Assembly: GCA_015233725.1 (NCBI GenBank)
Contig: JADFXD010000004.1
Coordinates: 1 to 48,642 of the forward strand
DNA length: 48,642 bases
Direction: 5' to 3'
Source: Nitrospirota bacterium
GTDB lineage: Bacteria; Nitrospirota; Thermodesulfovibrionia; Thermodesulfovibrionales; Magnetobacteriaceae
In this document: positions 9,515 to 18,761 of the stretch, piece by piece
Layout of the letters: each line of letters starts with the position of its first letter
Position numbering within the stretch: position 1 is the first letter of the stretch
The notes under the pieces: model-generated
What the model was told of the DNA's origin: nothing
Seen by the model: only the letters and a program-made list of their open reading frames with translations
Databases searched by the model: none
Translations under genes and position numbers: made by a program

Positions 9515-11707
9515 TTAAATAACCTCTGAAAAGACACTCTGACCATTGACCTCCTCGGCCACACAGACCCTGTTGCGTCCTTCGTTCTTTGCGCGATACA
9601 GGGCGGTATCCGCCGCCTGTATGACCGTGTTGGTGTCTGCCCCGTGGACAGGCAATACCGCCACCCCCATCGATAGCGTTATGACTCCAAGGGACTGTTG
9701 CTTATACATGACGTGCATGTGACTGGCGGCCTCTCTTATCTGCTCTGCCCTCTGTGTGGTTATCTCAACGGAGGCCTCGGGCATGATAATGGTGAACTCC
9801 TCCCCGCCATACCTGCACGCTATGTCTCCACCACGGACCTGCTTGACAAGGAACATGCCCAGCTCACAGAGCAGCTTGTCTCCTCCGTCGTGTCCAAAGG
9901 TGTCGTTGAACTGCTTGAAGTGGTCTATGTCGATCATGATTATCCCTATGTGCGTGTACTTGCGCATGGAACGCTGCCACTCAAGCTCCAGCGATTCCTT
10001 CATGTAGCGGCGGTTAAACAACCCCGTTAGCGGGTCCCGCATGGACATGTTCCTTAGGGATTCCTGGAGCTTGAGATTGGTTATTGCCAATCCACACCCC
10101 TCTGCCAACCTCAATGCCAATTGCTCCTTTTCCTTGAGCCGATCTTGTTCATAGGACTTACCTCTCAAGGAGTCAAGCATCAGGTGCAACATCCCTGTTG
10201 TCTCACCCTTTGCCATAATGGGCGTACATATGTAAGGGACACCCTTCTCCCTCACATGTTGACAGACAAGGTCCTTAGCGTCATCGACCATGACGTGCAC
10301 ATGCCCACGCCTCAGGCCCCAGCACTCGTTCTGTGTAATCACAAGCTCCTGGGGCAGCGGACTACCCCATACGGATATGCTCTCAAGCAGGTTCTTTGAG
10401 GAGTTATAGATGTATAGCGCCCCACGGTCGTGGGGAAACAACTGCGAGAGCGTGTTTGTTATAACGACGCTGGCCTCTTCAACGCTATTACAGGCCTGAA
10501 ACAACTCGCTCATCCTGCTAAACAACCCGCTCTCTAACTCACGCATCTCCAGCAGCCTTGCCTTGCTCTTAAGCTCGGCGTTGTTGCTCTGCATCTCAAT
10601 GCTGTACGTCAGTAGTTTCTCGTTATAGTCTTGCAGTTCTACGACCATCTTGTTAAACGACTCTGACATCTGTCCTATCTCGTCCCTTGAGCGAACGTCT
10701 ATCCTTATATCAAGGTTGCCCTTGCCGATCTCGTTAAAACCATGTGATAATACCTCTAATGGCCTTGTTATATGCCGTGAAAAGATATATATAAGGGCCA
10801 ATCCCAGGATAGCAAATAAGACCGATACTATTGCCATCCGGTTCCTCAATTGATCAACGGGTGCAAAGGCCACCCTTGATGGGATGCTCATTATTAGTGT
10901 CCAGTTGTTTCCCTTAAAGTCCCTATATCCACGCTCACGGCTAAAGGCCAATATCTCCTCCTCAGTTCCCTCAGAATGGCGATGTCTTGTGCTGCCAATC
11001 CTCTTGCCCGATGACAACAGCGGTTTGGCAAATACCCAGTCAGACGATGTATCTCTCAGTAAGCCCTTTGAGTTATAGTTGGAATAGATAAGAAGCCCGT
11101 CGCTATTAACTAAATCCACCTCCCTCTTTACCTCCGTGTCGTGGCTCCCCTTGACCTCCTTGACTATATCATACAGGATTTCTAAAGTCAGCCTTAAGAC
11201 GATCACCCCAAAAGAGACCCCATCCTTGTCCTTGACATAGGCCACAAATCTGATAACGTTCTCATTGAGAGAGATTGAGTGACTGACATCTACAAGGACG
11301 TCTGTATCCTCCTTTAACTGCGTCCAGTATCCCGTCAATGGATGCTGGCCCCCGATATCCTTACCGGAGGTATCGGCAACGCTCACCCTGTCTAATGTAA
11401 AAAACGATATTGACGCGTAAGAGCCATAGTTACCCTGATATGACCTCAGGCGTTCTGTAATCTGCCCAGCCGTTGAGTGTCTCGATGTGATGATCGGGTC
11501 CCTCGCTATGTTCTGTACGTCTATGTATCTTTCGTAGAGCATCCTGTCAATCTTGTCCATCGTGTGAAACGTGTAGTCTTCAAGGGCTGTCCTTATCTGA
11601 CTATCCAGTATGTCAACGGTCGTGGTATGCCCTACATACATTGCCACGCTCAGACATACTATCCCGATACCTGAGAAAAATAGGATTAATTTTGTCGATA
11701 ACCTCAT
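9515..11707 (-). CDS. Membrane diguanylate cyclase: periplasmic Cache-like sensor, HAMP, GAF, GGDEF
   Basis: 730 aa. An N-terminal membrane helix (about 7-27), a periplasmic sensory region (about 30-280, Cache-like by position) and a second helix (about 288-307) are followed by HAMP (about 308-360), a coiled coil, GAF (about 400-545) and GGDEF (about 560-715). The active site is GGEEF at 634-638. A product-inhibition I-site RGGD at 625-628 sits exactly five residues before it, so feedback inhibition by c-di-GMP is expected. It makes c-di-GMP from two GTP (family knowledge). The minus-strand leader has GGGAGG 8 bases before the ATG. It is divergent from the kinase gene at 11935 and may share its regulatory gap. 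Confidence 0.92.
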   Translation of the reverse strand: MRLSTKLILFFSGIGIVCLSVAMYVGHTTTVDILDSQIRTALEDYTFHTMDKIDRMLYERYIDVQNIARDPIITSRHSTAGQITERLRSYQGNYGSYASISFFTLDRVSVADTSGKDIGGQHPLTGYWTQLKEDTDVLVDVSHSISLNENVIRFVAYVKDKDGVSFGVIVLRLTLEILYDIVKEVKGSHDTEVKREVDLVNSDGLLIYSNYNSKGLLRDTSSDWVFAKPLLSSGKRIGSTRHRHSEGTEEEILAFSRERGYRDFKGNNWTLIMSIPSRVAFAPVDQLRNRMAIVSVLFAILGLALIYIFSRHITRPLEVLSHGFNEIGKGNLDIRIDVRSRDEIGQMSESFNKMVVELQDYNEKLLTYSIEMQSNNAELKSKARLLEMRELESGLFSRMSELFQACNSVEEASVVITNTLSQLFPHDRGALYIYNSSKNLLESISVWGSPLPQELVITQNECWGLRRGHVHVMVDDAKDLVCQHVREKGVPYICTPIMAKGETTGMLHLMLDSLRGKSYEQDRLKEKEQLALRLAEGCGLAITNLKLQESLRNMSMRDPLTGLFNRRYMKESLELEWQRSMRKYTHIGIIMIDIDHFKQFNDTFGHDGGDKLLCELGMFLVKQVRGGDIACRYGGEEFTIIMPEASVEITTQRAEQIREAASHMHVMYKQQSLGVITLSMGVAVLPVHGADTNTVIQAADTALYRAKNEGRNRVCVAEEVNGQSVFSEVI

Positions 11708-11836
11708 CTAAATTGCCTCCCGCATTAAATATAATCTTAAAATATACTAACATAGGTCGTGAAAAAAGTGCTATACTGAAATCCTAAAAAGAGAAAGAAG
11801 GTAGGGCTTTGAGCGGCAGTTGTAACCCTCTCCCAA

Positions 11837-11865
11837 TTGCTTTTTTATATAATGTTTGCTATACT
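11837..11865 (+). promoter_or_regulatory. Sigma-70-like promoter of the PAS-GAF kinase
   Basis: TTGCTT (11837-11842), a 17-base spacer, then TGC-TATACT (11860-11865, extended -10). The 60-70-base leader ends in AAGGAGAG before the TTG start. A second GCTATACTGA copy lies at 11770-11779. The rest of the divergent gap shows nothing else recognisable. Confidence 0.55.
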
Positions 11866-11934
11866 GATTTAGGTGCAGTAAACTCTTACCCTGAAATGTG
11901 ATTTTTCTTACAGGGTATATGCAAGGAGAGGCAT

Positions 11935-14022
11935 TTGGAGCAAATAGAGCTGGTGTTTCGTGACAACATGGCAGAGAGCGATCTGAAGAGATTCTTTGAC
12001 CTCTCGATAGACATGTTGTGTATTGTGGATATAGATGGATATCTTAGTGTGGTTAGCCCATCATTTGGAAAGACGCTTGGATATACAGATGATGTGCTTA
12101 AATCAAGGCCTCTTATCGAATTTGTCCATCCTGATGACGTAGAGAAAACACTGGATGAAGCAAAGAAGCTCTCTCAGGGGCTCACAACCATAGACTTTGA
12201 AAACAGATATTTGTGTAAGGACGGTAGCTATAAGTACATCAAATGGAGGGCATCGTCCGTTGCCGGGACAGGTCTGATATATGCGGTAGGTCGTGACATA
12301 GCAGGGCAGAGAGAAATGGAGGCAAAAATAAACATAATGGAGCTTACACTCCAATCCTCTATCGCTCATATAACAGAGGCCCTCCTTGACCCTAACTACG
12401 AAAAGGATGATATCTCAAGGATAGTGCACAAAGAATCGCTAAGACTTACGGAAAGCCAGCACGGGTATGTATCATTGATAGATGACAGTACAGGCGATAG
12501 CGTCGCTGTTCATCTTACCCCCATGATGGGTAAGGACTGCAAGATTGCGGAGGAACATAACATGGTCAGATTTCCCAAAGGCCCCAATGGATATAACGCC
12601 CTGTGGGGGCACTCCTTAAATACTGGAGAGGGTTTTTACACAAACTCGCCACACGAGTCCTTTAAGGGGTGTGCGCCACAGGGGCATATAGAGATCAAGA
12701 AATTCCTGTCAGCGCCGGTAAAAATAGCTGACAAGATAATTGGACAAATTGCCCTGGCCAATGCTCAAAGGGATTATATGGACGCTGATCTTGATGCCAT
12801 AAAACGCCTTGCCGCCATCTATGCTGTTGCGGTTGATCGGAAAAAGATGGAAGATCAACTGAGATTATCTGAAGAACGATATAGAACAATCTTAAATACA
12901 TCTATTGATGGCTTTGAGATTGTGGATTTTGAAAGAAGGTTGGTATTTGTCAATGGATCATTTTGTGATATGATTGGATATAGTCAGGAAGAGTTATTAC
13001 AAATGAGAGTAAATGATTTTGAAGCAATAGAATCGCCCGAGGAAACACAAGGCCGTATAATGACATTAATGGAACACGGCGGGCATCGTTTTGAAAGTCA
13101 ACATAGACGTAAAGATGGTAGAATTGTTGATGTTGAAATAAGTATCAATCTTCTCAAAGACAGTAACCTATTTTTTACATTTATCAGAGATATAACAGAG
13201 CGTAAACGGATGGAAAAGCAACTGAGAGATTTGAACGCAAACCTTATGTCCCTTGTGAAGAAAGAAATCGCAAAGAGGCAGGCACATGAGCAGATGCTCA
13301 GACAGCAATCCAAGATGGCCGCCATTGGGGAGATGATGGGCATAATCGCCCACCAGTGGAAGCAGCCGCTAAATGTGATATCGCTGATAATGCAAGGTTT
13401 AGTAGTTACCCATGGGCTTGGTGAACTTGACGATAAAAAGATAGAAGATGTGTTTGCTTCAATAATGGGTCAAATCAGATTCATGGTGGATACTATGGAT
13501 GACTTCAGGGACTTCCTCAGGCCATCAAAGGCAAAGGTCAGGTTCGATGTAAAGACCGCCATAGATGAGTTAATCTCAATGTTTGGCTACATATTTAGCA
13601 AAAACGCCATCAATGTAAACCTCAAGGCTGACCAAGTCTTGAAGCTAACGACAAACGGATACCCCAATGAGTTTAAGCAGGTAATACTCAACATCCTCAA
13701 CAACGCAAAGGAGGCGATTATATCAAGACACAACACCGACGCTAACCTACAAGGCCAGATTGATGTAGATATAACCAACGACGACAATAAAGGGCAAATC
13801 GTAATACTAATCAGAGACAACGGCGGCGGCATCCCGTCAGACGTAATGGACAGGATATTTGAGCCCTATTTTACCACCAAGGGGGCAGAGGGTACGGGGA
13901 TCGGCCTATACATGTCAAAGACCATCATAGAGACCAATATGGATGGCAGCCTTACAGCCAGAGGCATCGATGGCGGCACGGAGTTTACAATAACGCTGCC
14001 AGCATCCCAAGCGGTGGATTAA
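11935..14022 (+). CDS. Cytoplasmic PAS-GAF-PAS sensor histidine kinase
   Basis: 695 aa from a TTG start. AAGGAGAG at about 7 bases upstream supports TTG over the ATG at 11968. It has PAS (about 12-125), GAF (about 135-305), PAS (about 315-425), a coiled-coil and a HisKA-type box with His473 in IAHQWKQPLN. The ATPase domain (about 560-690) has DNGGGI and GTGIGLYMSK. No membrane helix is present. The IAHQW(R/K)QPLN box is a common variant of the phospho-acceptor site. The gene ends overlapping, by 4 bases, the convergent regulator-kinase gene, so the two may regulate one another only indirectly. No linked response regulator is on the same strand. Confidence 0.9.
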   Translation: MEQIELVFRDNMAESDLKRFFDLSIDMLCIVDIDGYLSVVSPSFGKTLGYTDDVLKSRPLIEFVHPDDVEKTLDEAKKLSQGLTTIDFENRYLCKDGSYKYIKWRASSVAGTGLIYAVGRDIAGQREMEAKINIMELTLQSSIAHITEALLDPNYEKDDISRIVHKESLRLTESQHGYVSLIDDSTGDSVAVHLTPMMGKDCKIAEEHNMVRFPKGPNGYNALWGHSLNTGEGFYTNSPHESFKGCAPQGHIEIKKFLSAPVKIADKIIGQIALANAQRDYMDADLDAIKRLAAIYAVAVDRKKMEDQLRLSEERYRTILNTSIDGFEIVDFERRLVFVNGSFCDMIGYSQEELLQMRVNDFEAIESPEETQGRIMTLMEHGGHRFESQHRRKDGRIVDVEISINLLKDSNLFFTFIRDITERKRMEKQLRDLNANLMSLVKKEIAKRQAHEQMLRQQSKMAAIGEMMGIIAHQWKQPLNVISLIMQGLVVTHGLGELDDKKIEDVFASIMGQIRFMVDTMDDFRDFLRPSKAKVRFDVKTAIDELISMFGYIFSKNAINVNLKADQVLKLTTNGYPNEFKQVILNILNNAKEAIISRHNTDANLQGQIDVDITNDDNKGQIVILIRDNGGGIPSDVMDRIFEPYFTTKGAEGTGIGLYMSKTIIETNMDGSLTARGIDGGTEFTITLPASQAVD

Positions 14023-15143
14023 AACAATACCTTAAACGTTGTACCATTGGAGCTATCAATTGCAAATTGGCCTTTGAGTTTTCGTGTGATTAAATCACAA
14101 ACTAGATTCATACCCAGCGAATTCAGCTTTTTTATGTCAAAGCCCTCCGGTAATCCAACACCGTTGTCACCGACGATTAGTTCAAACTTACCCTCTGTTC
14201 TTTTAGCAAATCTAATCCGTATGCAACCTTCCTGACCATTAGAAAACGCGTACTTAAGGGAGTTTGAGACAAGCTCACAGATCACCAGGGCACACGGAAC
14301 TACCATATTGATGTCGAGCATTGCAGCGTTCTTATCTAAATCCAGCTCTAATTTAATGTTGGCATTATTGTTGTAACTACTGTAGGTCTCCAACAACTCC
14401 GCTGCTAGTTCTTCCACGTATTGAGCGAAGTCCAGCCTGGAGATGTCGGCTGACTGATACAGTTTCTCATGTATGAGCGCCATAGACCTGATACGTTGCT
14501 GGCTGTCCATGAATATGCTTAGGAGGTGTTTGTCTGTTATCGTCTCTGCTTGAAGGCTTAGGAGGCTGGAGATGATCTGTAGATTATTCCTTACCCTGTG
14601 GTGGACCTCTTTGAGCAGGGCGGTCTTGTCCTTAAGAGATGCTGACAGGCCCTTGTTTGCTTCAGAGAGTTCGATGGTTCGCTGTCTTACGGTGTCTTCA
14701 ATGTCATTATGCCACTGGAAAATCTGTCGTTCGTTGACTATCCTTTTGCAGGCCGTATATAAAGCATCCAGGAGATTAGCTACTTCAACAGGCTTTAAGA
14801 TAAAGCTGCTCACATTTGCATTTATCAACTCTCTCAGGGAGCGAGAGTCATCGTATGCGGAGACAACGATAACGATCTGCTCGCTATTGAGCTCCTTGAT
14901 CTGCCTTGTCATAGCGATCCCATTGACGACTGGCATATCTATATCCGTAATGACAATATCATGTCTGCCGGACTTATACTTATCAAGCCCTTCCTGACCA
15001 TTTGACGCACAGGTCACGTTATCAAAGTATTTTGAAATTACCTCTAACATTGCATTTAAAGGGATTTCCTCATCTTCCACAAGCAAGACTGTGATATCTC
15101 TTGAAACCTTTTTTAACCTTCTGATCATATCCATCAAATCCAT
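14019..15143 (-). CDS. Response regulator fused to a HisKA_2-type histidine kinase
   Basis: About 374 aa. The N-terminal receiver (about 15-135) has acidic DEE and the phospho-acceptor Asp in VITDIDMPVVNG, plus Lys in FILKP. After a coiled-coil comes a HisKA_2 box with His in EVHHRVRNNLQIISSLL and an ATPase domain (about 265-370) with DNGVGLP. Such receiver-HisKA_2 proteins are common in general stress and light signalling (family knowledge). I choose the ATG at 15143 because AGAGGTGG sits just upstream; tandem GTG codons at 15152 and 15149 are alternatives. It is convergent with the PAS-GAF kinase. Confidence 0.9.
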   Translation of the reverse strand: MDLMDMIRRLKKVSRDITVLLVEDEEIPLNAMLEVISKYFDNVTCASNGQEGLDKYKSGRHDIVITDIDMPVVNGIAMTRQIKELNSEQIVIVVSAYDDSRSLRELINANVSSFILKPVEVANLLDALYTACKRIVNERQIFQWHNDIEDTVRQRTIELSEANKGLSASLKDKTALLKEVHHRVRNNLQIISSLLSLQAETITDKHLLSIFMDSQQRIRSMALIHEKLYQSADISRLDFAQYVEELAAELLETYSSYNNNANIKLELDLDKNAAMLDINMVVPCALVICELVSNSLKYAFSNGQEGCIRIRFAKRTEGKFELIVGDNGVGLPEGFDIKKLNSLGMNLVCDLITRKLKGQFAIDSSNGTTFKVLF

Positions 15144-15183
15144 ATGCACCACCTCTACATACTAAATGTAGTAAAATACTAAC

Positions 15184-15804
15184 ATGAAGATAAAGATATT
15201 ATCAATGCTCAGACTATACACCCCGTCTCTGTCCTGGTTTGTCGTGGTCTTGTCTCTGTGTCTTGTTCAGCAAGTCTATTCAATACGGTTCTTGTTCTGG
15301 AGTATACCGGCGGCGCTCTATCTGATCCCCGCGTACTACCTCAGACGTCTGCCGATGCCTCCCAAATCCGCTGACATCCTCCTGGGTGTACTGGGGTGTG
15401 TCTTTTTTGTGTTGCCGTTTGTACTGATCAAGGTCGTCGTGCTCAAGGGTAGTTTTGCCTTTCCTCTTATTGCTGGTGCAGCCTTTCCTCTTATTGCTGG
15501 TGCAGCCGCACCTCCACTGGTGTATATACTGACATTGCTCATGGTCAATGCCCTGCCTGAGGAGCTGTTCTTCAGGGGCTATCTCCAGGAGTCACTCGGC
15601 AACGGTCCCTCGTCGGTTGTTATCGTCAGCGTCCTGTTTGCCCTGTGTCACAGTGGGAGGTTTCTCATCAGCGGGGACGTTACGCCCCTGCTGACCTTCT
15701 TCCCCTCCCTGATGATGGGATGGCTCTACCTCAAGACGTCCAATATACTGCCGTCAACGCTGTTTCACCTCGTCGCTAACCTCGCCTTTACCTCCATCAG
15801 ATAA
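15184..15804 (+). CDS. CPBP-family intramembrane metalloprotease
   Basis: 206 aa, mostly membrane helices. Family motifs are present: EELFFR (Glu126-Glu127 to Arg131), then a His in FALCHSGRF and a third His in STLFHLVANL. CPBP/Abi proteins include CAAX-type prenyl proteases and bacteriocin self-immunity proteins (family knowledge); the substrate here is unknown. A helix contains a perfect 24-base tandem duplication (15457-15504), giving AFPLIAGA twice. The ATG lacks a clear ribosome site. Confidence 0.85.
   Translation: MKIKILSMLRLYTPSLSWFVVVLSLCLVQQVYSIRFLFWSIPAALYLIPAYYLRRLPMPPKSADILLGVLGCVFFVLPFVLIKVVVLKGSFAFPLIAGAAFPLIAGAAAPPLVYILTLLMVNALPEELFFRGYLQESLGNGPSSVVIVSVLFALCHSGRFLISGDVTPLLTFFPSLMMGWLYLKTSNILPSTLFHLVANLAFTSIR
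15457..15504 (+). repeat. Perfect 24-base tandem duplication inside the CPBP gene
   Basis: GCCTTTCCTCTTATTGCTGG plus TGCA occurs twice in direct succession. It adds eight residues in frame to a hydrophobic segment. Identity is complete, so the event is recent or the tract is prone to slippage. Confidence 0.95.
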
Positions 15805-15937
15805 AAAAAAGGGGGGCAGCGCCAGTAATTCCCTGGCCCCCCCCCTGCAAGGGCACCAGTGCCCTTGACCCCATAATTCTTAATCCTGATGTCTCATTCT
15901 TAATCATATCATCACAGGATTTTTTACAGCAAGAAAC
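15803..15937 (-). repeat. GC-rich dispersed element, copy E, with long AT tail
   Basis: Reverse copy overlapping the CPBP stop. The GC block is modified (GGGGGGCAGCGCCAGTAATT, then CCCTGGCCCC). Bases 15841-15936 match copy A's 3578-3673 over 96 bases with one mismatch. Confidence 0.85.
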
Positions 15938-16008
15938 ATTTCAATTTCATGGGCAATTATGATATATTAAACTCCAAACAAAAGAAGAGAAAAAGGAGGC
16001 ATACGATA

Positions 16009-17229
16009 ATGAAGAGACGTGACTTCTTAAGGTCAGGCGTGGCGGCGGTGGCGGCCACGGCGGCTATTACTGGTCTGGGGGTTGAGGCCGCAGAGCAGGG
16101 TCAATCACAGGGACAAGCTCAGGGGCAATCGGTTATAAAGCGTTATAATAAAATTGGCAAGACCGACCTCAAGATGAGCGACATATCCTTTGGCACGGGG
16201 TCGTTGCCGTCGGCGTCGATGGTGCTGAGGGCAGTGGACCGCGGCATCAACTACTTTGACACGGCGCCCGACTATGGACATGCCGAGGAGCACATAGGCG
16301 AGGCCATGAAGAACCTCAGGCGCGACAAGGTCATCATAGCCTCCAAGTTCTGTAATCCGCTGGCTTATCCGGCGCACCTGCCGGCGGGTTCCACAAAGGA
16401 GCAGTACGTCAAGGCGGTAGAGGATAGTCTCAAGCGGCTTAAGACTGATTATCTGGATATCTGCTTTGTCCACGCCATGGGCGAGATGAGCAAGGAGCTG
16501 GATATGGAGAAGAAGCGTCTGCTGGATGACAACATGCTATCGGCGTTTGATTCCCTGAAGAAGGCCGGTAAGGTTCGTTACTTGGCCGCCTCCTCGCATG
16601 GCCCGACAAACATGGAAGACCTGCTGATGGCCGCGGTTGTCTCGGGGAAGTTCGACCTGATAATGCCCTCGTTTAACTTCCTGAAGTTCCCCAAGCTCCC
16701 CGACATAATCAAGGAGGCCAAGGGCAAGGGCGTTGGGGTCGTGGCCATGAAGACCCTCGCGGGGGCCAAGGAGATGAACCTGGACTTTAAGACCGCCGAC
16801 TTTGCTCAGTCTGCCTTTAAGTGGGTACTAAAGCACCCCGAGGTAAATGGCCTCGTTGTCACGATGAAGAACCTCTCCGACCTGGATAACTACATACCCG
16901 CCTCCGGTGGGGACTTTACGGCAAGGGACCAGAAGGTGTTAGACGCCTACGCGCGTGCCTATGGCCATTCCTACTGTCGCACGGGGTGCGGTCAGTGTGA
17001 GGATGCCTGTGCCAGGGGGGTTGAGATCGCCAACACGCTCAGGTATCAGATGTATTTTAAGGACTACGGGATGGAAAAGAGGGCCATCTTGTCTTATTCG
17101 GCGTTAAGTGCAAAGGCCGATGCCTGTCTCACGTGCGCAGCGCCAACCTGCACGGGCGCCTGTCCATACGGTTTACCGGTTGCGCAGATGTTGCAGGCAG
17201 CCCACCAGAGCCTGACCCTCTATGCCTAA
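16009..17229 (+). CDS. Tat-exported aldo/keto reductase with C-terminal 4Fe-4S ferredoxin-like domain
   Basis: 406 aa from the ATG at 16009, which has GGAGG upstream; an in-frame ATG at 15949 would bury the signal. Residues 1-30 are a twin-arginine signal (KRRDFLRSG, then an Ala-rich helix and AEA-type end), implying folded, cofactor-loaded export. The AKR barrel (about 45-320) has Asp and Tyr in YFDTAPDYG, Lys in IIASKF and His in CFVHAMG, the usual catalytic tetrad. The C-terminus has two Cys clusters: CRTGCGQCEDAC and CLTCAAPTCTGACPYG. Periplasmic electron transfer to a small carbonyl substrate is my inference. The stop overlaps the next start by 8 bases. Confidence 0.88.
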   Translation: MKRRDFLRSGVAAVAATAAITGLGVEAAEQGQSQGQAQGQSVIKRYNKIGKTDLKMSDISFGTGSLPSASMVLRAVDRGINYFDTAPDYGHAEEHIGEAMKNLRRDKVIIASKFCNPLAYPAHLPAGSTKEQYVKAVEDSLKRLKTDYLDICFVHAMGEMSKELDMEKKRLLDDNMLSAFDSLKKAGKVRYLAASSHGPTNMEDLLMAAVVSGKFDLIMPSFNFLKFPKLPDIIKEAKGKGVGVVAMKTLAGAKEMNLDFKTADFAQSAFKWVLKHPEVNGLVVTMKNLSDLDNYIPASGGDFTARDQKVLDAYARAYGHSYCRTGCGQCEDACARGVEIANTLRYQMYFKDYGMEKRAILSYSALSAKADACLTCAAPTCTGACPYGLPVAQMLQAAHQSLTLYA

Positions 17230-18217
17230 GGCAAGCCCCCAAAGGAGCCATAAACTCAGTAGCGTTGTGTATCGGCTCTTGCTTGTTGCCCTCTTGCCGG
17301 TTATAGGGCTGACCATATACGTAACCGGCCAGAGGTACGACCCGGGGTTGATGAACTTCAAGTCCACCGGCGCCTCAGATGGGGGGCGTGTCATAAACTT
17401 TCCCCGTGAAGCGGGCGAGTTCCTGATGCAAGGCCAGGTGCGCACCTTCAACAAGGACAACCTCTTTGAGTACGTGGACGGCCATGCCGAGTATCTCATC
17501 AACAACGGTTTTGTGGCCCTGTACGTGGCCGAGTACGCAAGCAAGGGGTCGTCTACGCCAGGGCAGTCTCCCGATGTAGTGGTTGACGTCTACGTGATGG
17601 GCAAACCCGAGCACGCCTTTGGGGTCCTCATGGACAGCTCCACCTCCGGCAACGATGAGGTAAAGGTCGGATTGATGGGTTACAAGACCGACAGTGGGGT
17701 TAGCTTCTTTGCCGGCTCCTACTACGTACACATCACGGCCCTATCCACTGTAAGTAGCGGAACCAAAATTAATGCTCAACTGCCGGTAGTGAGCCTTGCG
17801 GAGGCCATCAACAGCGCCCTCGATGTCAAGGCCGGGGCGTTTTCGCTGTTTGACAGGCTGCCCGATATCGGGAAGGTCGTCTCGACTCACTATTTTAAGG
17901 AAAACTACCGGGGGCTAGACTTCATCCACAACGTCATAGAGCGCCAGTACGATGTAGACGGTAAGGAGATTCAAGTCGCCCTTGTCACCGGCGGGAAGGA
18001 TGTGATCGACAGGCTTGTTTCGGCCTTTATGGCATATTTTGAGAAGTCGGGCGTCAAGTACAATAAGTCAGAAGTCGCCGGGGTGAGTTACTATAAGGTA
18101 GCAGACAAGTACGAGGGCGATTGGTTTTTGATCCCAGCCGGCAATGCCCTGTTTGGCGTATACGGGGCTGTCAGCGACGAGTTGGCAACTAAGGTTGTCA
18201 CAAAGATTAAGAAATAA
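17222..18217 (+). CDS. DUF6599-like exported protein, coupled to the aldo/keto reductase
   Basis: 331 aa. An N-terminal membrane anchor or uncleaved signal (about 14-38) is followed by a soluble domain with the pattern LFEYVDGHAEYLINNGF and alternating strands, as in DUF6599 proteins. I recognise the family from pattern only, and function is unknown. It overlaps the Tat-AKR gene by 8 bases, so co-translation is likely and a shared periplasmic role plausible. No catalytic motif is evident. Confidence 0.65.
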   Translation: MPKASPQRSHKLSSVVYRLLLVALLPVIGLTIYVTGQRYDPGLMNFKSTGASDGGRVINFPREAGEFLMQGQVRTFNKDNLFEYVDGHAEYLINNGFVALYVAEYASKGSSTPGQSPDVVVDVYVMGKPEHAFGVLMDSSTSGNDEVKVGLMGYKTDSGVSFFAGSYYVHITALSTVSSGTKINAQLPVVSLAEAINSALDVKAGAFSLFDRLPDIGKVVSTHYFKENYRGLDFIHNVIERQYDVDGKEIQVALVTGGKDVIDRLVSAFMAYFEKSGVKYNKSEVAGVSYYKVADKYEGDWFLIPAGNALFGVYGAVSDELATKVVTKIKK

Positions 18218-18242
18218 CGTAACTGGAAAAAAAACAGCGCGG

Positions 18243-18734
18243 TTACAGTAATCCCGCGTGTCTCAATGCCTCTTTCAATTCGGGGTCTTTCTCGGCTTTT
18301 TCTTTAATTGCGAGTGTCAGTTTCTCTGTATGATCTTCAAGCTCCCTGGTGGTTCGTACCACAGGCGCCAAGGTTGTTCGTCTGTCCCACAAGACAAAAC
18401 CGATAAGGATAAATGTGCCGCTCATTGTTACGCTGATCATCACGTATATCAATCCTCTGACATCGTCGATTCTCTGGTTAGTGGCCTTTAATCCCTCCTC
18501 CACCCGAATCATCCGCTCTTCAAGTCGGCTCATTCGCTCTTCCACCCGAATCATCCGTTCTTCAAGGTGGTTCATACGATCTTCAAGCCGAACCATCCGC
18601 TCTTCAAAGCGAATCATCCGTTCTTCAAGCCGAATCATCCGATCCCTGTCCGCCTGGGTAAATGATGAATCAGCCGCATCAACACCGATTGCCGTGCAAA
18701 ACAGCAAACCCAAAAATATCATCAATGCCTTCAT
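18243..18734 (-). CDS. Exported single-pass membrane protein with a seven-heptad coiled coil
   Basis: 163 aa. A cleavable signal peptide (residues 1-21, ending VDAA-D) is followed by seven near-identical heptads (residues 32-80, consensus RMIRLEE), a linker, a membrane helix (95-116) and a short charged tail. The 18495-18641 DNA is a 21-base tandem repeat array. Topology would place the coiled coil outside the membrane and the tail in the cytoplasm. No family is recognised. It is the last gene of a minus-strand run after glf. Confidence 0.75.
   Translation of the reverse strand: MKALMIFLGLLFCTAIGVDAADSSFTQADRDRMIRLEERMIRFEERMVRLEDRMNHLEERMIRVEERMSRLEERMIRVEEGLKATNQRIDDVRGLIYVMISVTMSGTFILIGFVLWDRRTTLAPVVRTTRELEDHTEKLTLAIKEKAEKDPELKEALRHAGLL
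18495..18641 (-). repeat. 21-base tandem repeat array coding for heptads
   Basis: Seven in-frame 21-base units (plus-strand pattern close to CGAATCATCCGTTCTTCAAG). Copies differ at a few positions. One unit equals one coiled-coil heptad, so copy-number change would lengthen the coil without breaking phase. Confidence 0.85.
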
Positions 18735-18761
18735 GATTAATTATACCATTTTTGTTCTTTT

